DNA of 64,000 bases from Salsipaludibacter sp963812245 (GCA_963812245.1 CAWEUK010000002.1:372001-436000); one strand, 5' to 3'; positions 8,938-17,870 are shown, numbered from the stretch's first letter. Translations and numbers: made by a program. Notes: a model not told the origin generated them from the letters alone.

Positions 8938-11091
8938 ATGACGACGTTGCCCCTCGACCTGATCCGTGACTCCCTCGACCAGGCAATCGCTGATCTCGAG
9001 GCTCGCCTGCCCGAGCCACTGCGGCCGCTCGCCACGGTCGCCCACAACTACCGCTGGTCGTGGACGCCTGGCGCCGTCGACACCTTCATGGCCGTCGACC
9101 CCGGTCGCTGGGACGTCGTGCGTGGCAACCCGGTTCGCCTGTTGGTCGAGGCAACCCCGGCACGGCTGGCCGAGGCAGCCGGCGATGCCGAGTTGGTGGC
9201 ACGCGTCGATGCGCTGGCCGCCGAGTTGGCCGACGACCTCGCCCGCGACGCCATGGACGGATTCGACCCGTCCACCCCGGTCACGTTCCTGTGCGCCGAG
9301 TTCGGCATCCATGAATCGATGCCGCTGTACTCCGGCGGGCTGGGCGTGCTGGCCGGTGACATCCTCAAGGAAGCCTCGGATCTCGCCCTGCCGATGGTGG
9401 CCGTCGGCTTGTTCTACGGCTCGGGCTACTTCAACCAGCGACTGGACGCCAGTGGCTGGCAGGTCGAGTCGTGGACCGCCACCGACACCCGCATGACGCC
9501 GATCGTGCCGCTGATGCGCGATGGCGAGCAGGTCCGCCTGACGGTGCCGATCCGCGGGACCGAGGTGGCGGCCCGGGCCTGGGCCATCCAGGTCGGCCGG
9601 GTGCCACTGTTGCTGCTGGACACCGACCTGCCCGAGAACACCTCTTCGGACCGTTGGACCACCGCCCGGCTCTACGACGGCAACGAGGACGTCCGTCTGG
9701 CCCAGTACGCGACCCTGGGGATCGGGGCCGTCCGCCTGCTCGACCAACTGGGCGTGCACCCCTCGGTCTTCCACCTCAACGAGGGCCACGCGGCCCTGGC
9801 CGCAGCCGAGATGATCGCCGGTCGCGTCGCCGATGGCGAGGACTACGACTCCGCGCGCGACGCCATCCGTGAGCGCTGCGTGTTCACCACCCACACCCCG
9901 GTGGCGGCCGGCAACGAGTCCTATGCGCCCGACGTCCTGTTGCGGGCCCTGCCGGGTCTCGGCGAGCGCATGGGCATCGGCTCGAACGGCCTCCTGAACC
10001 TCGGTCGCATCAACCCGGGCGATCCCCACGAGAACGCGGGCATGACCCCGATGGCGTTGCGGCTGTCGCGCAGCACCAACGGGGTCGCCAAGCGTCACGG
10101 CATCGTCGCCCGCGGGATGTGGCAGCCGCTGTTCGGTGGCGAGGTCGACGACGTTCCGATCACCCACGTCACCAACGGGGTGCACCTGCCGACCTGGATG
10201 GGCAACGAGTTCCGCTCGCTGCTCGACCGCCACCTCGGTGCCGACTGGTGGCGCAACGCTGACGACCCCGACGTGTGGGCCCCCGTCGCCGACATCCCCG
10301 CCGCCGAACTGTGGGAGGCACGCAGCACCGCGCGTGCCAGCCTGGTCCAGTGGGCGCGCGAGCAGGCCGCCGACGACCGCCTGCGCCGTGGTGACTCGCT
10401 GGAGTGGGCCGAACTGGGCATCCATGGGCTGTCCGAGGACGCGCTCACACTGGGCTTCGCCCGACGCGTGGCCGGCTACAAGCGTCTCTACCTGCTCAGC
10501 CGTGACGTCGACCGGATGGCGCGCCTGATGGCGGGGGACCGTCCCGTCCAGTTGTTGATCGCCGGCAAGGCGCACCCCAAGGACGATGGCGCCAAGGCGA
10601 TGGTCCGCGAGCTGTTCGCCAACCGGGGGCGTCCGGAACTGGCCGAACGCGTCTTCTTCTTGGAGGACTACGACATCGAGGTCGGTCGTCGCCTCACGGC
10701 CGGCGCCGACGTGTGGCTGAACGTGCCACGTCCGCCGATGGAGGCCTCGGGCACTTCGGGCATGAAGGTCGTGCTCAACGGTGGCCTGAACCTGTCGGTG
10801 CTCGACGGCTGGTGGTGGGAGGGCTACGACGGGACCAACGGCTGGGCGATCGACGGAGAACTCGACGACGACCACGGCCGCCAGGACCACGAGCACTCGT
10901 TGGCGCTGTACGACCTGCTCGAACAGCAGGTGGTGCCGACGTTCCACGACCGCGATGACGACGGCATCCCGCAGGGCTGGGTGACCATGATGCGCTCGTC
11001 GCTGATGACGCTCGGACCGCGCTTCTGCGCCTCCCGGATGATGCACGACTATGCCCGGTCCATCTACCCCGAGCCGTCCCATGCAGTTTGA
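8938..11091 (+). CDS. glgP: Alpha-glucan (glycogen) phosphorylase, DUF3417-containing type
   Basis: This 717-residue GT35 enzyme releases glucose-1-phosphate from alpha-1,4-glucans using pyridoxal phosphate. The N-terminus (LRPLATVAHNYRWSWTPG) is the DUF3417 domain of the short actinobacterial/archaeal phosphorylases. The catalytic part shows LGVLAGDILKEASDL, LNEGHAAL and the PLP-binding lysine in EASGTSGMKVVLNG. The ATG at 8938 gives the family start; the open frame from 8635 is a read-through of the glgX end. It forms a glycogen-breakdown unit with glgX 173 bp upstream; that gap holds no evident site. Confidence 0.93.
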   Translation: MTTLPLDLIRDSLDQAIADLEARLPEPLRPLATVAHNYRWSWTPGAVDTFMAVDPGRWDVVRGNPVRLLVEATPARLAEAAGDAELVARVDALAAELADDLARDAMDGFDPSTPVTFLCAEFGIHESMPLYSGGLGVLAGDILKEASDLALPMVAVGLFYGSGYFNQRLDASGWQVESWTATDTRMTPIVPLMRDGEQVRLTVPIRGTEVAARAWAIQVGRVPLLLLDTDLPENTSSDRWTTARLYDGNEDVRLAQYATLGIGAVRLLDQLGVHPSVFHLNEGHAALAAAEMIAGRVADGEDYDSARDAIRERCVFTTHTPVAAGNESYAPDVLLRALPGLGERMGIGSNGLLNLGRINPGDPHENAGMTPMALRLSRSTNGVAKRHGIVARGMWQPLFGGEVDDVPITHVTNGVHLPTWMGNEFRSLLDRHLGADWWRNADDPDVWAPVADIPAAELWEARSTARASLVQWAREQAADDRLRRGDSLEWAELGIHGLSEDALTLGFARRVAGYKRLYLLSRDVDRMARLMAGDRPVQLLIAGKAHPKDDGAKAMVRELFANRGRPELAERVFFLEDYDIEVGRRLTAGADVWLNVPRPPMEASGTSGMKVVLNGGLNLSVLDGWWWEGYDGTNGWAIDGELDDDHGRQDHEHSLALYDLLEQQVVPTFHDRDDDGIPQGWVTMMRSSLMTLGPRFCASRMMHDYARSIYPEPSHAV

Positions 11092-11590
11092 CCACCGGAT
11101 GGACTATCGGGGCAGCGTGGCCGACGTCATGGCCATGCTGGTCGACGACGGGTTCCACGCCGACCTGGCCGCGACGATGCACGCGCTGGACCACCAGTTG
11201 TCCGTGACCATCGATGACGACGGCACCACCCATGTGCGTGTCACCCGCGCCATGCCGGCCGAGGTGCCCGACTTCATCAAGCCGTTGGTGGGCACACAGA
11301 TCGACGTGGTGCAGGAGGAGACCTGGGCGCCGGTGGCAACCGCGAAGGGGCGCTCGGCGGACGTGGCGATCGAGTCTCCGCGCAAGCCGGTCGGCTTCAC
11401 CGGCCACATGACCCTGGTTCCGACCGACGCCGGGTGCCGACAGGACGTCACGGGCCTGATCAACGTCCGGCTGCCGATCGGCGGCGGCAAGGTCGCCGAG
11501 CAGGTCCACCGCGCCCTGACCTACGGCATGGTCGCCCAGCAGGAGGTCGGCAACCGCTGGCTGGCCGCGCGGGCTGCGGAGCAGGCCTGA
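11081..11590 (+). CDS. DUF2505-like protein
   Basis: A 169-residue protein whose start overlaps the glgP stop by 11 bp. The sequence is compatible with the DUF2505 / START-like group (small alpha-beta proteins with a hydrophobic cavity): FDHRMDYRGSVADVMAMLVDDGFHADL at the start, a central TRAMPAEVPDFIKPLVG, and a C-terminal amphipathic helix with NRWLAARAAEQ. No catalytic residues stand out. Function is unknown; co-translation with glgP is the only clue. Confidence 0.65.
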   Translation: MQFDHRMDYRGSVADVMAMLVDDGFHADLAATMHALDHQLSVTIDDDGTTHVRVTRAMPAEVPDFIKPLVGTQIDVVQEETWAPVATAKGRSADVAIESPRKPVGFTGHMTLVPTDAGCRQDVTGLINVRLPIGGGKVAEQVHRALTYGMVAQQEVGNRWLAARAAEQA

Positions 11591-11598
11591 GCCCGGGC

Positions 11599-11666
11599 GT
11601 GCAGGTGAACCGGGCCTGCAGGTGAACTGTGCACGCAGGTGACCCGGACGTGCAGGTGACCCGGAC
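11599..11666. repeat. 17-bp tandem repeat, four copies
   Basis: Four units of the form [GCA][TC]GCAGGTGAACCGGGC-like, at 11599, 11616, 11633 and 11650, start 9 bp after the DUF2505 stop and fill the gap to the convergent hydrolase. They are imperfect direct repeats without strong hairpin potential. Confidence 0.75.
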
Positions 11667-11685
11667 TGACAGCGGGGGCGCCCGA

Positions 11686-12267
11686 TCAGTCGAGGCCGTC
11701 CAGGAACGGGAGCAGGCGGGACAGCAACAGCTCGGTGGCATCCGCGTCGAAGGCAGGCAGTGACGAATCGGTGAACAGGTGCTCGTCGCCCTCGTACAGG
11801 AACAGGGTGGCCTGGTCAGTGGCGGCCACCAACTCGCGTGCCGCATCGATGTCGCCACCCTCTTCGGCGAAGAAGGGGTCGGCGTCCATGCCGTGGACCT
11901 GGACCGGGACACCGTCGGGCCACACGCCGCCGAACTCCTCGATCGGCAGGCAGGCATGGAGGAAGACCGCCCCGGCGGCCGACGCCCGGGTCTGGGCCAG
12001 TTGCTGGGCCGGCATGACGCCCATCGAGAGTCCGGCGTAGACCACGTCGTCACCGAAGTCGTCGGCCGCAGCGACACCGGCGGCCATGAGCTCACCGAAG
12101 CCCACCTGGCGTGCGTGGGCCATCCCGTCCTCGATGGTCGAGAACGTCTGGCCCTCGAACAGGTCGGGCGTGTGGACGGTGTGGCCACTGCCGCGCAGGC
12201 GGTCTGCCAGCGCCACGACCCCGTCGGTCAGGCCCTGGACATGATGGAACAGCACGATGGTCGCCAC
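11686..12267 (-). CDS. Dienelactone hydrolase-family protein
   Basis: This 193-residue alpha/beta-hydrolase has a start MATIVLFHHVQGLTDGV, a nucleophile elbow in VYAGLSMGVMPAQ (Ser in G-L-S-M-G rather than the Cys of true dienelactone hydrolases), a late Asp in HGMDADPFF and a His in YEGDEHLFTDSS, completing a plausible triad. The substrate is unknown. The GTG at 12267 gives the family N-terminus. It is divergent from a winged-helix regulator 83 bp away, which probably controls it through the palindrome between them. Confidence 0.82.
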   Translation of the reverse strand: MATIVLFHHVQGLTDGVVALADRLRGSGHTVHTPDLFEGQTFSTIEDGMAHARQVGFGELMAAGVAAADDFGDDVVYAGLSMGVMPAQQLAQTRASAAGAVFLHACLPIEEFGGVWPDGVPVQVHGMDADPFFAEEGGDIDAARELVAATDQATLFLYEGDEHLFTDSSLPAFDADATELLLSRLLPFLDGLD

Positions 12268-12318
12268 GGTGGAATCCTGTCTGTCGTCGCCGCCAGGCGG
12301 CACTTCAATCCAAATACT

Positions 12319-12330
12319 TCGAACGTTCGA
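12319..12330. promoter_or_regulatory. Palindromic operator candidate in divergent promoter
   Basis: A perfect 12-bp palindrome TCGAACGTTCGA lies in the 83-bp divergent region. A -10-like TAGTCT at 12337-12342 ends 8 bases before the regulator's ATG, so that transcript may be leaderless. The palindrome would overlap the -35 region. Confidence 0.5.
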
Positions 12331-12350
12331 CGAAGCTAGTCTGATTCACC

Positions 12351-13016
12351 ATGAGCGTCAACCCCGCCCTGCCGGACCACGACCTCGCCGACACGCTCGT
12401 CCTGACGACGACAGCGCAGGTGAAGGCGCTCAGTCACGCGCTGCGCACGGCGATCCTGGGCATGCTGCACGAACGCGCGGCCAGCGTGAGCGAACTCGCG
12501 ACGGCGTTGGAACGACCCCGCAGCACGGTGGCCTACCACGTCGCGGTCCTGGAGGACGCCGGGCTGGTGCAGGTGGTGCGCACGCGCAGGGTCAGGGCCG
12601 TCGAGGAACGCTTCTACGGTCGCACGGCGCGGCTGTTCCACGTCGGTGTGGGTGGCGTCGTCGACGCCGACGGCGAGCCACCGCGGGACTTCAACGACTT
12701 CGAGGTTGCCGCGCGCGAGTCCGCGACGGCGTTTCGGGACGGCAAGCTGTGGGGCTTCATCCGCCATGCTCGGATCACCGAGGAACAGGCGGGCGCGTTC
12801 TGGGAGGAGATGGCGACCCTGGTGCGCCGTTTCGAGGTCCTGCCACGCGCGGGCGACACCGTGCACGGGTTCGCGATCGGCATCTACCCGGCCGATCACC
12901 CAACCCTGCCGCCGGAGGACGTCGGGCCGCCCGGGGAGTCCGTGCCCCCGGGCGAGTCGTTGCCGTCCGCCGAGTCGACAGTGCCCGCAGATTCCGTGCC
13001 ACCCGGCGATGGATGA
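12351..13016 (+). CDS. ArsR-type winged-helix transcriptional regulator
   Basis: This 221-residue regulator has an N-terminal winged helix: VKALSHALRTAILGMLHERAASVSELATALERPRSTVAYHVAVLEDAGLVQVVRTRRVRAVEERFYGRTARLF. The middle carries a Trp/Phe-rich segment (LWGFIRHARITEEQAGAFWEEM) possibly for ligand or dimer contacts. The last ~40 residues are a disordered Pro/Glu/Ser tail with repeats of the form PPGES. No metal-binding cysteines are present, so it is not a metal sensor of the classic kind. It is divergent from a hydrolase gene. Confidence 0.83.
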   Translation: MSVNPALPDHDLADTLVLTTTAQVKALSHALRTAILGMLHERAASVSELATALERPRSTVAYHVAVLEDAGLVQVVRTRRVRAVEERFYGRTARLFHVGVGGVVDADGEPPRDFNDFEVAARESATAFRDGKLWGFIRHARITEEQAGAFWEEMATLVRRFEVLPRAGDTVHGFAIGIYPADHPTLPPEDVGPPGESVPPGESLPSAESTVPADSVPPGDG

Positions 13017-13034
13017 CGAGCCCACTCGGGGGTG

Positions 13035-14240
13035 TCAGGCTTCGCTGCCGGTGGCCTCGTCGATGGCCTTGACGCTGAGTCGCTTGAGCTTGCGGCGACG
13101 CTGGCTGCGGTCCGGGATCATGTTGCGCATCTCCTCGAGCTTGCCGAAGCACAACAGGCGATCTCCGGCCTCGAGCACGCGGCTGCCCCGTGGGTTGGGA
13201 ATCACGGTGTGGTCGCGATGCAGGGTCAGGATCGAGATGTCGCGTTCGCGCAGTCGTGACGACTCGATCGTCTGGCCGACCAGTTCGGCATCCTCGCGGA
13301 CCAGCAGTTCGGCCACGCCGTAGCTGGTCGACACGTTCAGTCGCTGCCGCACGTCCAGTTCAGGGAAGGCAACCTGGTTGTCGATGAAGTCGATGATCGC
13401 ACCAGCGACGTCCAGCCGGGTGGCACGCTCGATTCCCTCCAGACCGGGCGATGAGTTGACCTCCATCACCATCGGGCCGTCGTCGCCTTCCAGCATGTCG
13501 ACGCCGGCCACGCGCAACCCCATGATCTGGGCCGATGCCACGGCCGTCGAGGCGAACTCGTCGTCGAGTTCGACGGCCTCGACGCTGCCGCCGCGGTGGA
13601 CGTTGGACCGAAACTCGTCGCCCTGCGCCGTGCGACGCATCGCGGCCACGACGCGGTCACCGACCACCAGGGCGCGCACGTCACGACCCTTGGACTCCGC
13701 GACGAACTGCTGGATCAGCACGTTCTGGCGGGTCGACTGGAGGGTCTCGATGATGGCCTCGGCGACCTTGGTGTCGGGCGCGAGGATCACGCCGATGCCC
13801 TGCGTGCCCTCGAGCAACTTGATCACGACCGGGGCACCACCGACCCGCTCGATGGCTGGCAGGACGTCCTTGCGGTCGCGCACGAAGGCGGTCGCGGGCA
13901 TCCCGATGTCGTGGCGCGACAGGATCTGGATCGCGCGCAGCTTGTCGCGCGAACTGGTGATCCCGTTGGCCGTGTTCGGGGTGTAGACGTGCATCTGCTC
14001 GAACTGGCGGACCACGGCCGAGCCGTAGTAGGTGATCGATGCCCCGATCCGGGGCAGGACGGCGTCGTAGTCCGACAGGGTGCGACCGCGGTACTGCAGG
14101 TCGGGATCGTCACCGGACAGGTCGATGGCGAACCGCAGGGTGTCCAGCACCTTGGCCTGGTGGCCGCGTTCGAGTGCCGCGGTCTTGAGTCGTTGGGTGC
14201 TGTAGGCGTTGGGGGCGCGTGACAGGATGGCCAGCTTCAT
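13035..14240 (-). CDS. rimK: RimK-family ATP-grasp ligase fused to a TrkA-C domain
   Basis: The protein is 401 residues. Residues 1-~290 match RimK ligases, which add glutamate residues to ribosomal protein S6 or make related peptide bonds: start MKLAILSRAPNAYSTQRL, DAVLPRIGAS, the ATP-binding VVIKLLEGTQGIGV, and the Mg-binding VMEVNSSPGLEGIE. Residues ~305-385 form an RCK/TrkA-C ligand-binding domain (YGVAELLVREDAELVGQTIESSRLRERDI, GDRLLCFG), which ordinary RimK lacks. The start overlaps the AstE-like stop by 4 bp (ATGA). The operon also holds a RimB-like protease, so the three probably act on one modified peptide or tail; regulation by a small ligand via TrkA-C is inferred. Confidence 0.88.
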   Translation of the reverse strand: MKLAILSRAPNAYSTQRLKTAALERGHQAKVLDTLRFAIDLSGDDPDLQYRGRTLSDYDAVLPRIGASITYYGSAVVRQFEQMHVYTPNTANGITSSRDKLRAIQILSRHDIGMPATAFVRDRKDVLPAIERVGGAPVVIKLLEGTQGIGVILAPDTKVAEAIIETLQSTRQNVLIQQFVAESKGRDVRALVVGDRVVAAMRRTAQGDEFRSNVHRGGSVEAVELDDEFASTAVASAQIMGLRVAGVDMLEGDDGPMVMEVNSSPGLEGIERATRLDVAGAIIDFIDNQVAFPELDVRQRLNVSTSYGVAELLVREDAELVGQTIESSRLRERDISILTLHRDHTVIPNPRGSRVLEAGDRLLCFGKLEEMRNMIPDRSQRRRKLKRLSVKAIDEATGSEA

Positions 14241-15439
14241 GGAGTCTCCGATGGGGCAGGTTCGGACGGTTCGCCGGGGTCGGCGGGCTCGGCGGCTTCC
14301 TGCGGCGTGACGAGTTCGGTTGGTTGCACCGCAGCGAGGTGGACCAATGCCGATCCCTGGTGGATCAACGGGTGCTGGGTGTGGCCGATCACGAGTCCGG
14401 CGAAGGGTGCCGTGATCCGCGACAGGCGGGTGCCGAGGGAGTCGTGGATCACGCCCAGTTGCTGACCCTTTTCCACCAGGTCGCCGAGGCCGACCTCCAG
14501 CAGGCCGATCCCGCTGCGGCGGGCGCGCACCCATGAACTGCGGGTCGCCGTCAGCGCCTGTGGTGTCGCCGTGGCCTCCCGGGCATGGTCGGAACCGTCG
14601 ACGCCGAGCGCCTGGTCATGATGCGTCGCGGTGGTGCCGGTGCCAAGCGTGATCAGGCCGGACGGAGGCGGTGGATCCTGCGACGGGATCATGTCGAGAT
14701 GGTGGAGCACCCGCAGGACCCCGCCCACGCCAACCTCGATGGCGTCGGCGTCGAAGCGCAACGCCTCGCCACCTTCGTAGAGGAGAATCGTGGCGCCGAC
14801 CTGGTGGGCCTCGGCCCGCAGCGAGCCCTTGCGCAGGGCCGCCGACAGCATCACGGGTGGGCAGAAGGCCTCGGCGAGTTCGCGGGTGAAGGCGTCGTCG
14901 AGGTCGCAGCGCACCTGGGGGAGGTTGGTGCGGTGGTCCGAGCCCGTGTGCAGGTCGATGCCCACGTCGCAGCGCGCGACCACCTCCCGCAGGAACGCAT
15001 CGGCGATGCGTGATGCGAGTGAGCCCCTGGCCGATCCCGGAAAGGAGCGATTGAGGTCGCGGCGGTCGGGCAGGTAGCGGTCCCCGGTCAGGAAGCCGTG
15101 GACGTTCACGATCGGCACGAACACCACCGTGCCGTGCAGGGTTCGCGCCGACAACGAGGCCGCGACCCGGCGAATGATCTCGACCCCCAGGATCTCGTCA
15201 CCGTGGACCGAGGAGGACACGAACACCGTGGGACCGGCGCTGCGACCGTGGAAGATCCGCAGGGGCAGCGACACGCGCGTCCCGGTGACCAACCGGGGGA
15301 TTTCGATCTCCCCCGTCATCGTGCGGCCCGGCATGACCTCCATCTCCCCGATGACGAACGGCGCCTTGGGTGCTCGGCGACGTGGTCGCGCGGCCGGTCC
15401 GCCGGGTGCGCCAGCGCGACGACTGGGAGGTGTGGGCAC
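14237..15439 (-). CDS. Succinylglutamate desuccinylase/aspartoacylase-family (M14-like) zinc hydrolase
   Basis: The protein is 400 residues. The zinc-carboxypeptidase-type core shows ligands in SSSVHGDEILG (His and Glu) and IDLHTGSDHRTN (His), with the substrate-binding arginines in DLNRSFPGSARG. The C-terminal ~120 residues (RSGIGLLEVGLGDLVEKGQQLGVI, ITAPFAGLVIGHTQHPLIHQGSALVHL) fold like a biotinyl/lipoyl-type barrel, as in many AstE-like proteins. It sits between the RimB-like and RimK genes: 47 bp after the former and overlapping the latter by 4 bp. It may trim acyl or glutamyl groups from the RimK product; this is inferred from context. Confidence 0.82.
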   Translation of the reverse strand: MPTPPSRRAGAPGGPAARPRRRAPKAPFVIGEMEVMPGRTMTGEIEIPRLVTGTRVSLPLRIFHGRSAGPTVFVSSSVHGDEILGVEIIRRVAASLSARTLHGTVVFVPIVNVHGFLTGDRYLPDRRDLNRSFPGSARGSLASRIADAFLREVVARCDVGIDLHTGSDHRTNLPQVRCDLDDAFTRELAEAFCPPVMLSAALRKGSLRAEAHQVGATILLYEGGEALRFDADAIEVGVGGVLRVLHHLDMIPSQDPPPPSGLITLGTGTTATHHDQALGVDGSDHAREATATPQALTATRSSWVRARRSGIGLLEVGLGDLVEKGQQLGVIHDSLGTRLSRITAPFAGLVIGHTQHPLIHQGSALVHLAAVQPTELVTPQEAAEPADPGEPSEPAPSETP

Positions 15440-15486
15440 GGCCGGACTCCTGGAGGTTGGGATGTGTCAGGATCGCACTCGACGAA

Positions 15487-15930
15487 TCAGTCGCGTCCGC
15501 GTCCACCACCAAGATAGGAGCGGCCGGCGTCGACGAGGAACGCGGGGCGCAGGGCCTCACGGCCGATCAGCATCCGGAACCCCATCTCGTCACGATTGGT
15601 CAGCGTCAGTTCGGCGCGCACCGTGGTGCCGGCGATGGTGATGTCGGTCAGGATGACGGGTCGCAGGTCGACTGCGCCGCTGGACGACCGGACCTCGCGT
15701 TGATCGATGACCACGGCAGTGGCCGCGACCCGGTCGTCGTCGTGACGTTGCCGTGGCAGGACCTGGAACCGAGCCGTGACCAGACCGTCGTCCTCGTCGA
15801 GATCGAGGTTCTCGACGTGCAGGGCGGAGGTCCTGGCACCGGTGTCGACCTTGGCCTTGATGCGGACGACATCCAGCAACGGCAGGGCGACCCACTCGCG
15901 CCAGCCAACGGTCGTGCGTTCGGGTGTCAC
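15487..15930 (-). CDS. RimB-like retropepsin-type protease (ATP-dependent zinc protease family)
   Basis: This 147-residue protein of the family often labelled ATP-dependent zinc protease (PF05618) includes the RimB proteases encoded next to rimK in Pseudomonas. It shows GWREWVALPLLDVVRIKAKVDTGARTSALHVENL, where VDTGA is an aspartic-protease-type motif, and the conserved NRDEMGFRMLIGREAL near the C-terminus. The GTG at 15930 preceded by GAAGG fits the family start; an upstream GTG at 16008 would add 26 unlikely residues. It is the first gene of the rimB/astE-like/rimK operon. Confidence 0.8.
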   Translation of the reverse strand: MTPERTTVGWREWVALPLLDVVRIKAKVDTGARTSALHVENLDLDEDDGLVTARFQVLPRQRHDDDRVAATAVVIDQREVRSSSGAVDLRPVILTDITIAGTTVRAELTLTNRDEMGFRMLIGREALRPAFLVDAGRSYLGGGRGRD

Positions 15931-16025
15931 GATGCACTGCCTTCGTGGTCGCGCTGCAGGGGCTCGCCGGGCGTGGATTCGACGGTGTTCGGCCTGCTTG
16001 ACGCCCATTGCGGAAGCGTGGTCCG

Positions 16026-16066
16026 GCCACTGCGAGCAAGGGGAGGCCCCGGGTGTGCGCAGTGGC
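16026..16066 (-). terminator. Hairpin after ilvE
   Basis: A 9-bp stem GCCACTGCG / CGCAGTGGC (16026-16034 with 16058-16066) encloses an inner GGGG/CCCC pairing. It lies 12 bp past the ilvE stop and upstream of the RimB-like gene, and probably separates the two units. Confidence 0.5.
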
Positions 16067-16077
16067 GCGGCGCAGGG

Positions 16078-17184
16078 TCAGGCGAGCTGGGTCATCCAAC
16101 CGTGGCGATCCTCGGCCTGGCCGGTATGGATGGCGACCAGCTGGGCCCGCAGGTCCAACGTGGTGGCACCTGCCGTGGTCCCATCGCCCATGACGAGGTC
16201 GGTGTCGCCGTCGCGCAGGCGTCCCAGTGGCGTGATGACCGCCGCGGTGCCGCAGGCGAACACCTCGGTGATCGCCCCCGACTGCACGCCCTCGGCCCAT
16301 TCCTCGATCGAGAAGCGACGTTCCTCCACGGTGTGGCCGGCTTCCCGGGCAAGCGTGATCACCGACGAGCGCGTGATGCCCGGCAGGATCGTCCCAGACA
16401 GTTCCGGCGTGACGATCGTGCCGTCGGCCTGGACGAAGAACAGGTTCATCCCGCCCAGTTCCTCGATCCATCGACCGTCGGTGGCGTCCAGGAAGCAGAC
16501 CTGGGCACACCCGTTGGCGGTGGCCTCCTGCTGGGCGCGCAGTGACGCGGCGTAGTTGCCGCCGGTCTTGGCCGCGCCGGTCCCGCCCGGAGCCGCGCGG
16601 CTGTAGTCACGCGACAGCCAGATCGACACCGGTGCCGGCCCGGATGCGAAGTACGCACCCACGGGGGAGGCGATCACCGAGTAGGTGATGTGGTGGGCCG
16701 GACGCACGCCCAGGAACGCCTCGGACGCGAACATGAACGGTCGCAGGTACAGGCTGGACTGGGGCAGGGTCGGGACCCATGCACGGTCGGTCCTGACCAG
16801 CGAGCGCAGCGACTCGACGAAGTCGTCCACCGGCAGCGTCGGCAGGGCCATTCGTTCGGCCGAGTCGACCATTCGCTGGGCATTGGCCTCCGGCCGAAAC
16901 GACCACACGGAACCGTCGGGGTGGCGATAGGCCTTGAGGCCCTCGAAGATCTCCTGCGCGTAGTGCAGGACGGCGGCGGCAGGGTCGAGGGAGAACGGCC
17001 CGTACGGCCGGATCTCGTCATCGTGCCAGCCCTTGTCGGGCGTCCACCTGGCAACGGCCATGTGGTCGGTGAAGTTGGTCCCGAATCCGGGATTGGCCAG
17101 GATCGCATCGCGACTGGCCGGTGGCGTCGGGGCCGGGGAAGGCGTCACCGGAAACGACAGGGCTGCGGTGGTCATGGTGTCCAT
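16078..17184 (-). CDS. ilvE: Branched-chain amino-acid aminotransferase
   Basis: This 368-residue fold-type IV PLP enzyme interconverts branched-chain amino acids and their 2-oxo acids with glutamate. Signatures are YAQEIFEGLKAYRHPDG, LYLRPFMFASEAFLGV, the PLP lysine in GTGAAKTGGNYAAS, the ELGGMNLFFV substrate region, and the phosphate-binding SGTILPGITRSSVI. A second Met three codons in (17175) is equally possible as the start. Length and sequence are those of the large actinobacterial IlvE. Confidence 0.94.
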   Translation of the reverse strand: MDTMTTAALSFPVTPSPAPTPPASRDAILANPGFGTNFTDHMAVARWTPDKGWHDDEIRPYGPFSLDPAAAVLHYAQEIFEGLKAYRHPDGSVWSFRPEANAQRMVDSAERMALPTLPVDDFVESLRSLVRTDRAWVPTLPQSSLYLRPFMFASEAFLGVRPAHHITYSVIASPVGAYFASGPAPVSIWLSRDYSRAAPGGTGAAKTGGNYAASLRAQQEATANGCAQVCFLDATDGRWIEELGGMNLFFVQADGTIVTPELSGTILPGITRSSVITLAREAGHTVEERRFSIEEWAEGVQSGAITEVFACGTAAVITPLGRLRDGDTDLVMGDGTTAGATTLDLRAQLVAIHTGQAEDRHGWMTQLA

Positions 17185-17250
17185 GTGGTCACGCTACAGC
17201 CGGCCTCCAAGCCCGGCAAGCGAGGCCCCATCCACGACCGCGGGGTCGCC

Positions 17251-17682
17251 TCAGGACTGGCCGTCGCCACCCTTGCGGCGGGCCTTGTCGGAGTACTCGG
17301 CAGCCTGGCCCTTGGCCGTCTCGATCCAGACGTCGGCCTTCTTGCCAAGTTCTCCGGCGACGATGGTGGCAGCCTTCAAGGCATGGCCACCCGCGATCTT
17401 CGCAGCGTCCAGGGCTTCCTGCGCGGCGGCCTTGGCATCGTCGATCGGCTCCCCGGCGCTGGCGCCTGCCTGGGCCGTGTCGTCCGCTGGTGCGTCGCCG
17501 ATCGGTGCGCCGGCGGTGGGGTCGGTGGCGGCGGCGTCCCCGGTCGCGTCGGTGGCCGGGTCGGTGGCGGCGGTGTCCCCGGTCGCGTCGGTGACGGGGT
17601 CGGTGGCGGCGTCCCCGGTCGCCCCGGTCGCATCCGTGACGGCGTCGGTGGCATCAGTCGGGTCGTGATCTGCCTGGCTCAT
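17251..17682 (-). CDS. Low-complexity repeat protein of unknown function
   Basis: I do not recognise this 143-residue protein. Residues ~7-80 are acidic Ala/Thr/Asp repeats built on TDATGD and ATDP units, probably disordered. Residues ~85-143 form an Ala/Lys-rich amphipathic helix (DDAKAAAQEALDAAKIAGGHALKAA, then GELGKKADVWIETAKGQAAEYSDKARRK). The layout recalls small LEA/histone-like or nucleoid-binding proteins with an acidic tail, but no firm family can be given. The ATG at 17682 is preferred because the frame upstream lacks a ribosome-binding site. Confidence 0.6.
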   Translation of the reverse strand: MSQADHDPTDATDAVTDATGATGDAATDPVTDATGDTAATDPATDATGDAAATDPTAGAPIGDAPADDTAQAGASAGEPIDDAKAAAQEALDAAKIAGGHALKAATIVAGELGKKADVWIETAKGQAAEYSDKARRKGGDGQS

Positions 17683-17834
17683 CGCTTGTCCTTGTGGCAC
17701 GGGTCTGGTGGAAGGCGCCCGGCCGATGGAGTGGCGGCCAAGGCTCAGTGGCACGGTAACAAGGTGCCAGCCATCCCAACAACCCGACCACCAGCCATCG
17801 ACGGCCACCGAGCGCCGCCACCGCGGCTTGCGAC

Positions 17835-17870
17835 GCGATCCGCGACGCGATCCGCGACGCGATCCGCGAC
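17835..17870. repeat. 12-bp tandem repeat, three perfect copies
   Basis: GCGATCCGCGAC is repeated exactly at 17835, 17847 and 17859 in the 264-bp gap between the repeat protein and the ABC exporter ATPase. I see nothing else convincing in that gap. Confidence 0.75.
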
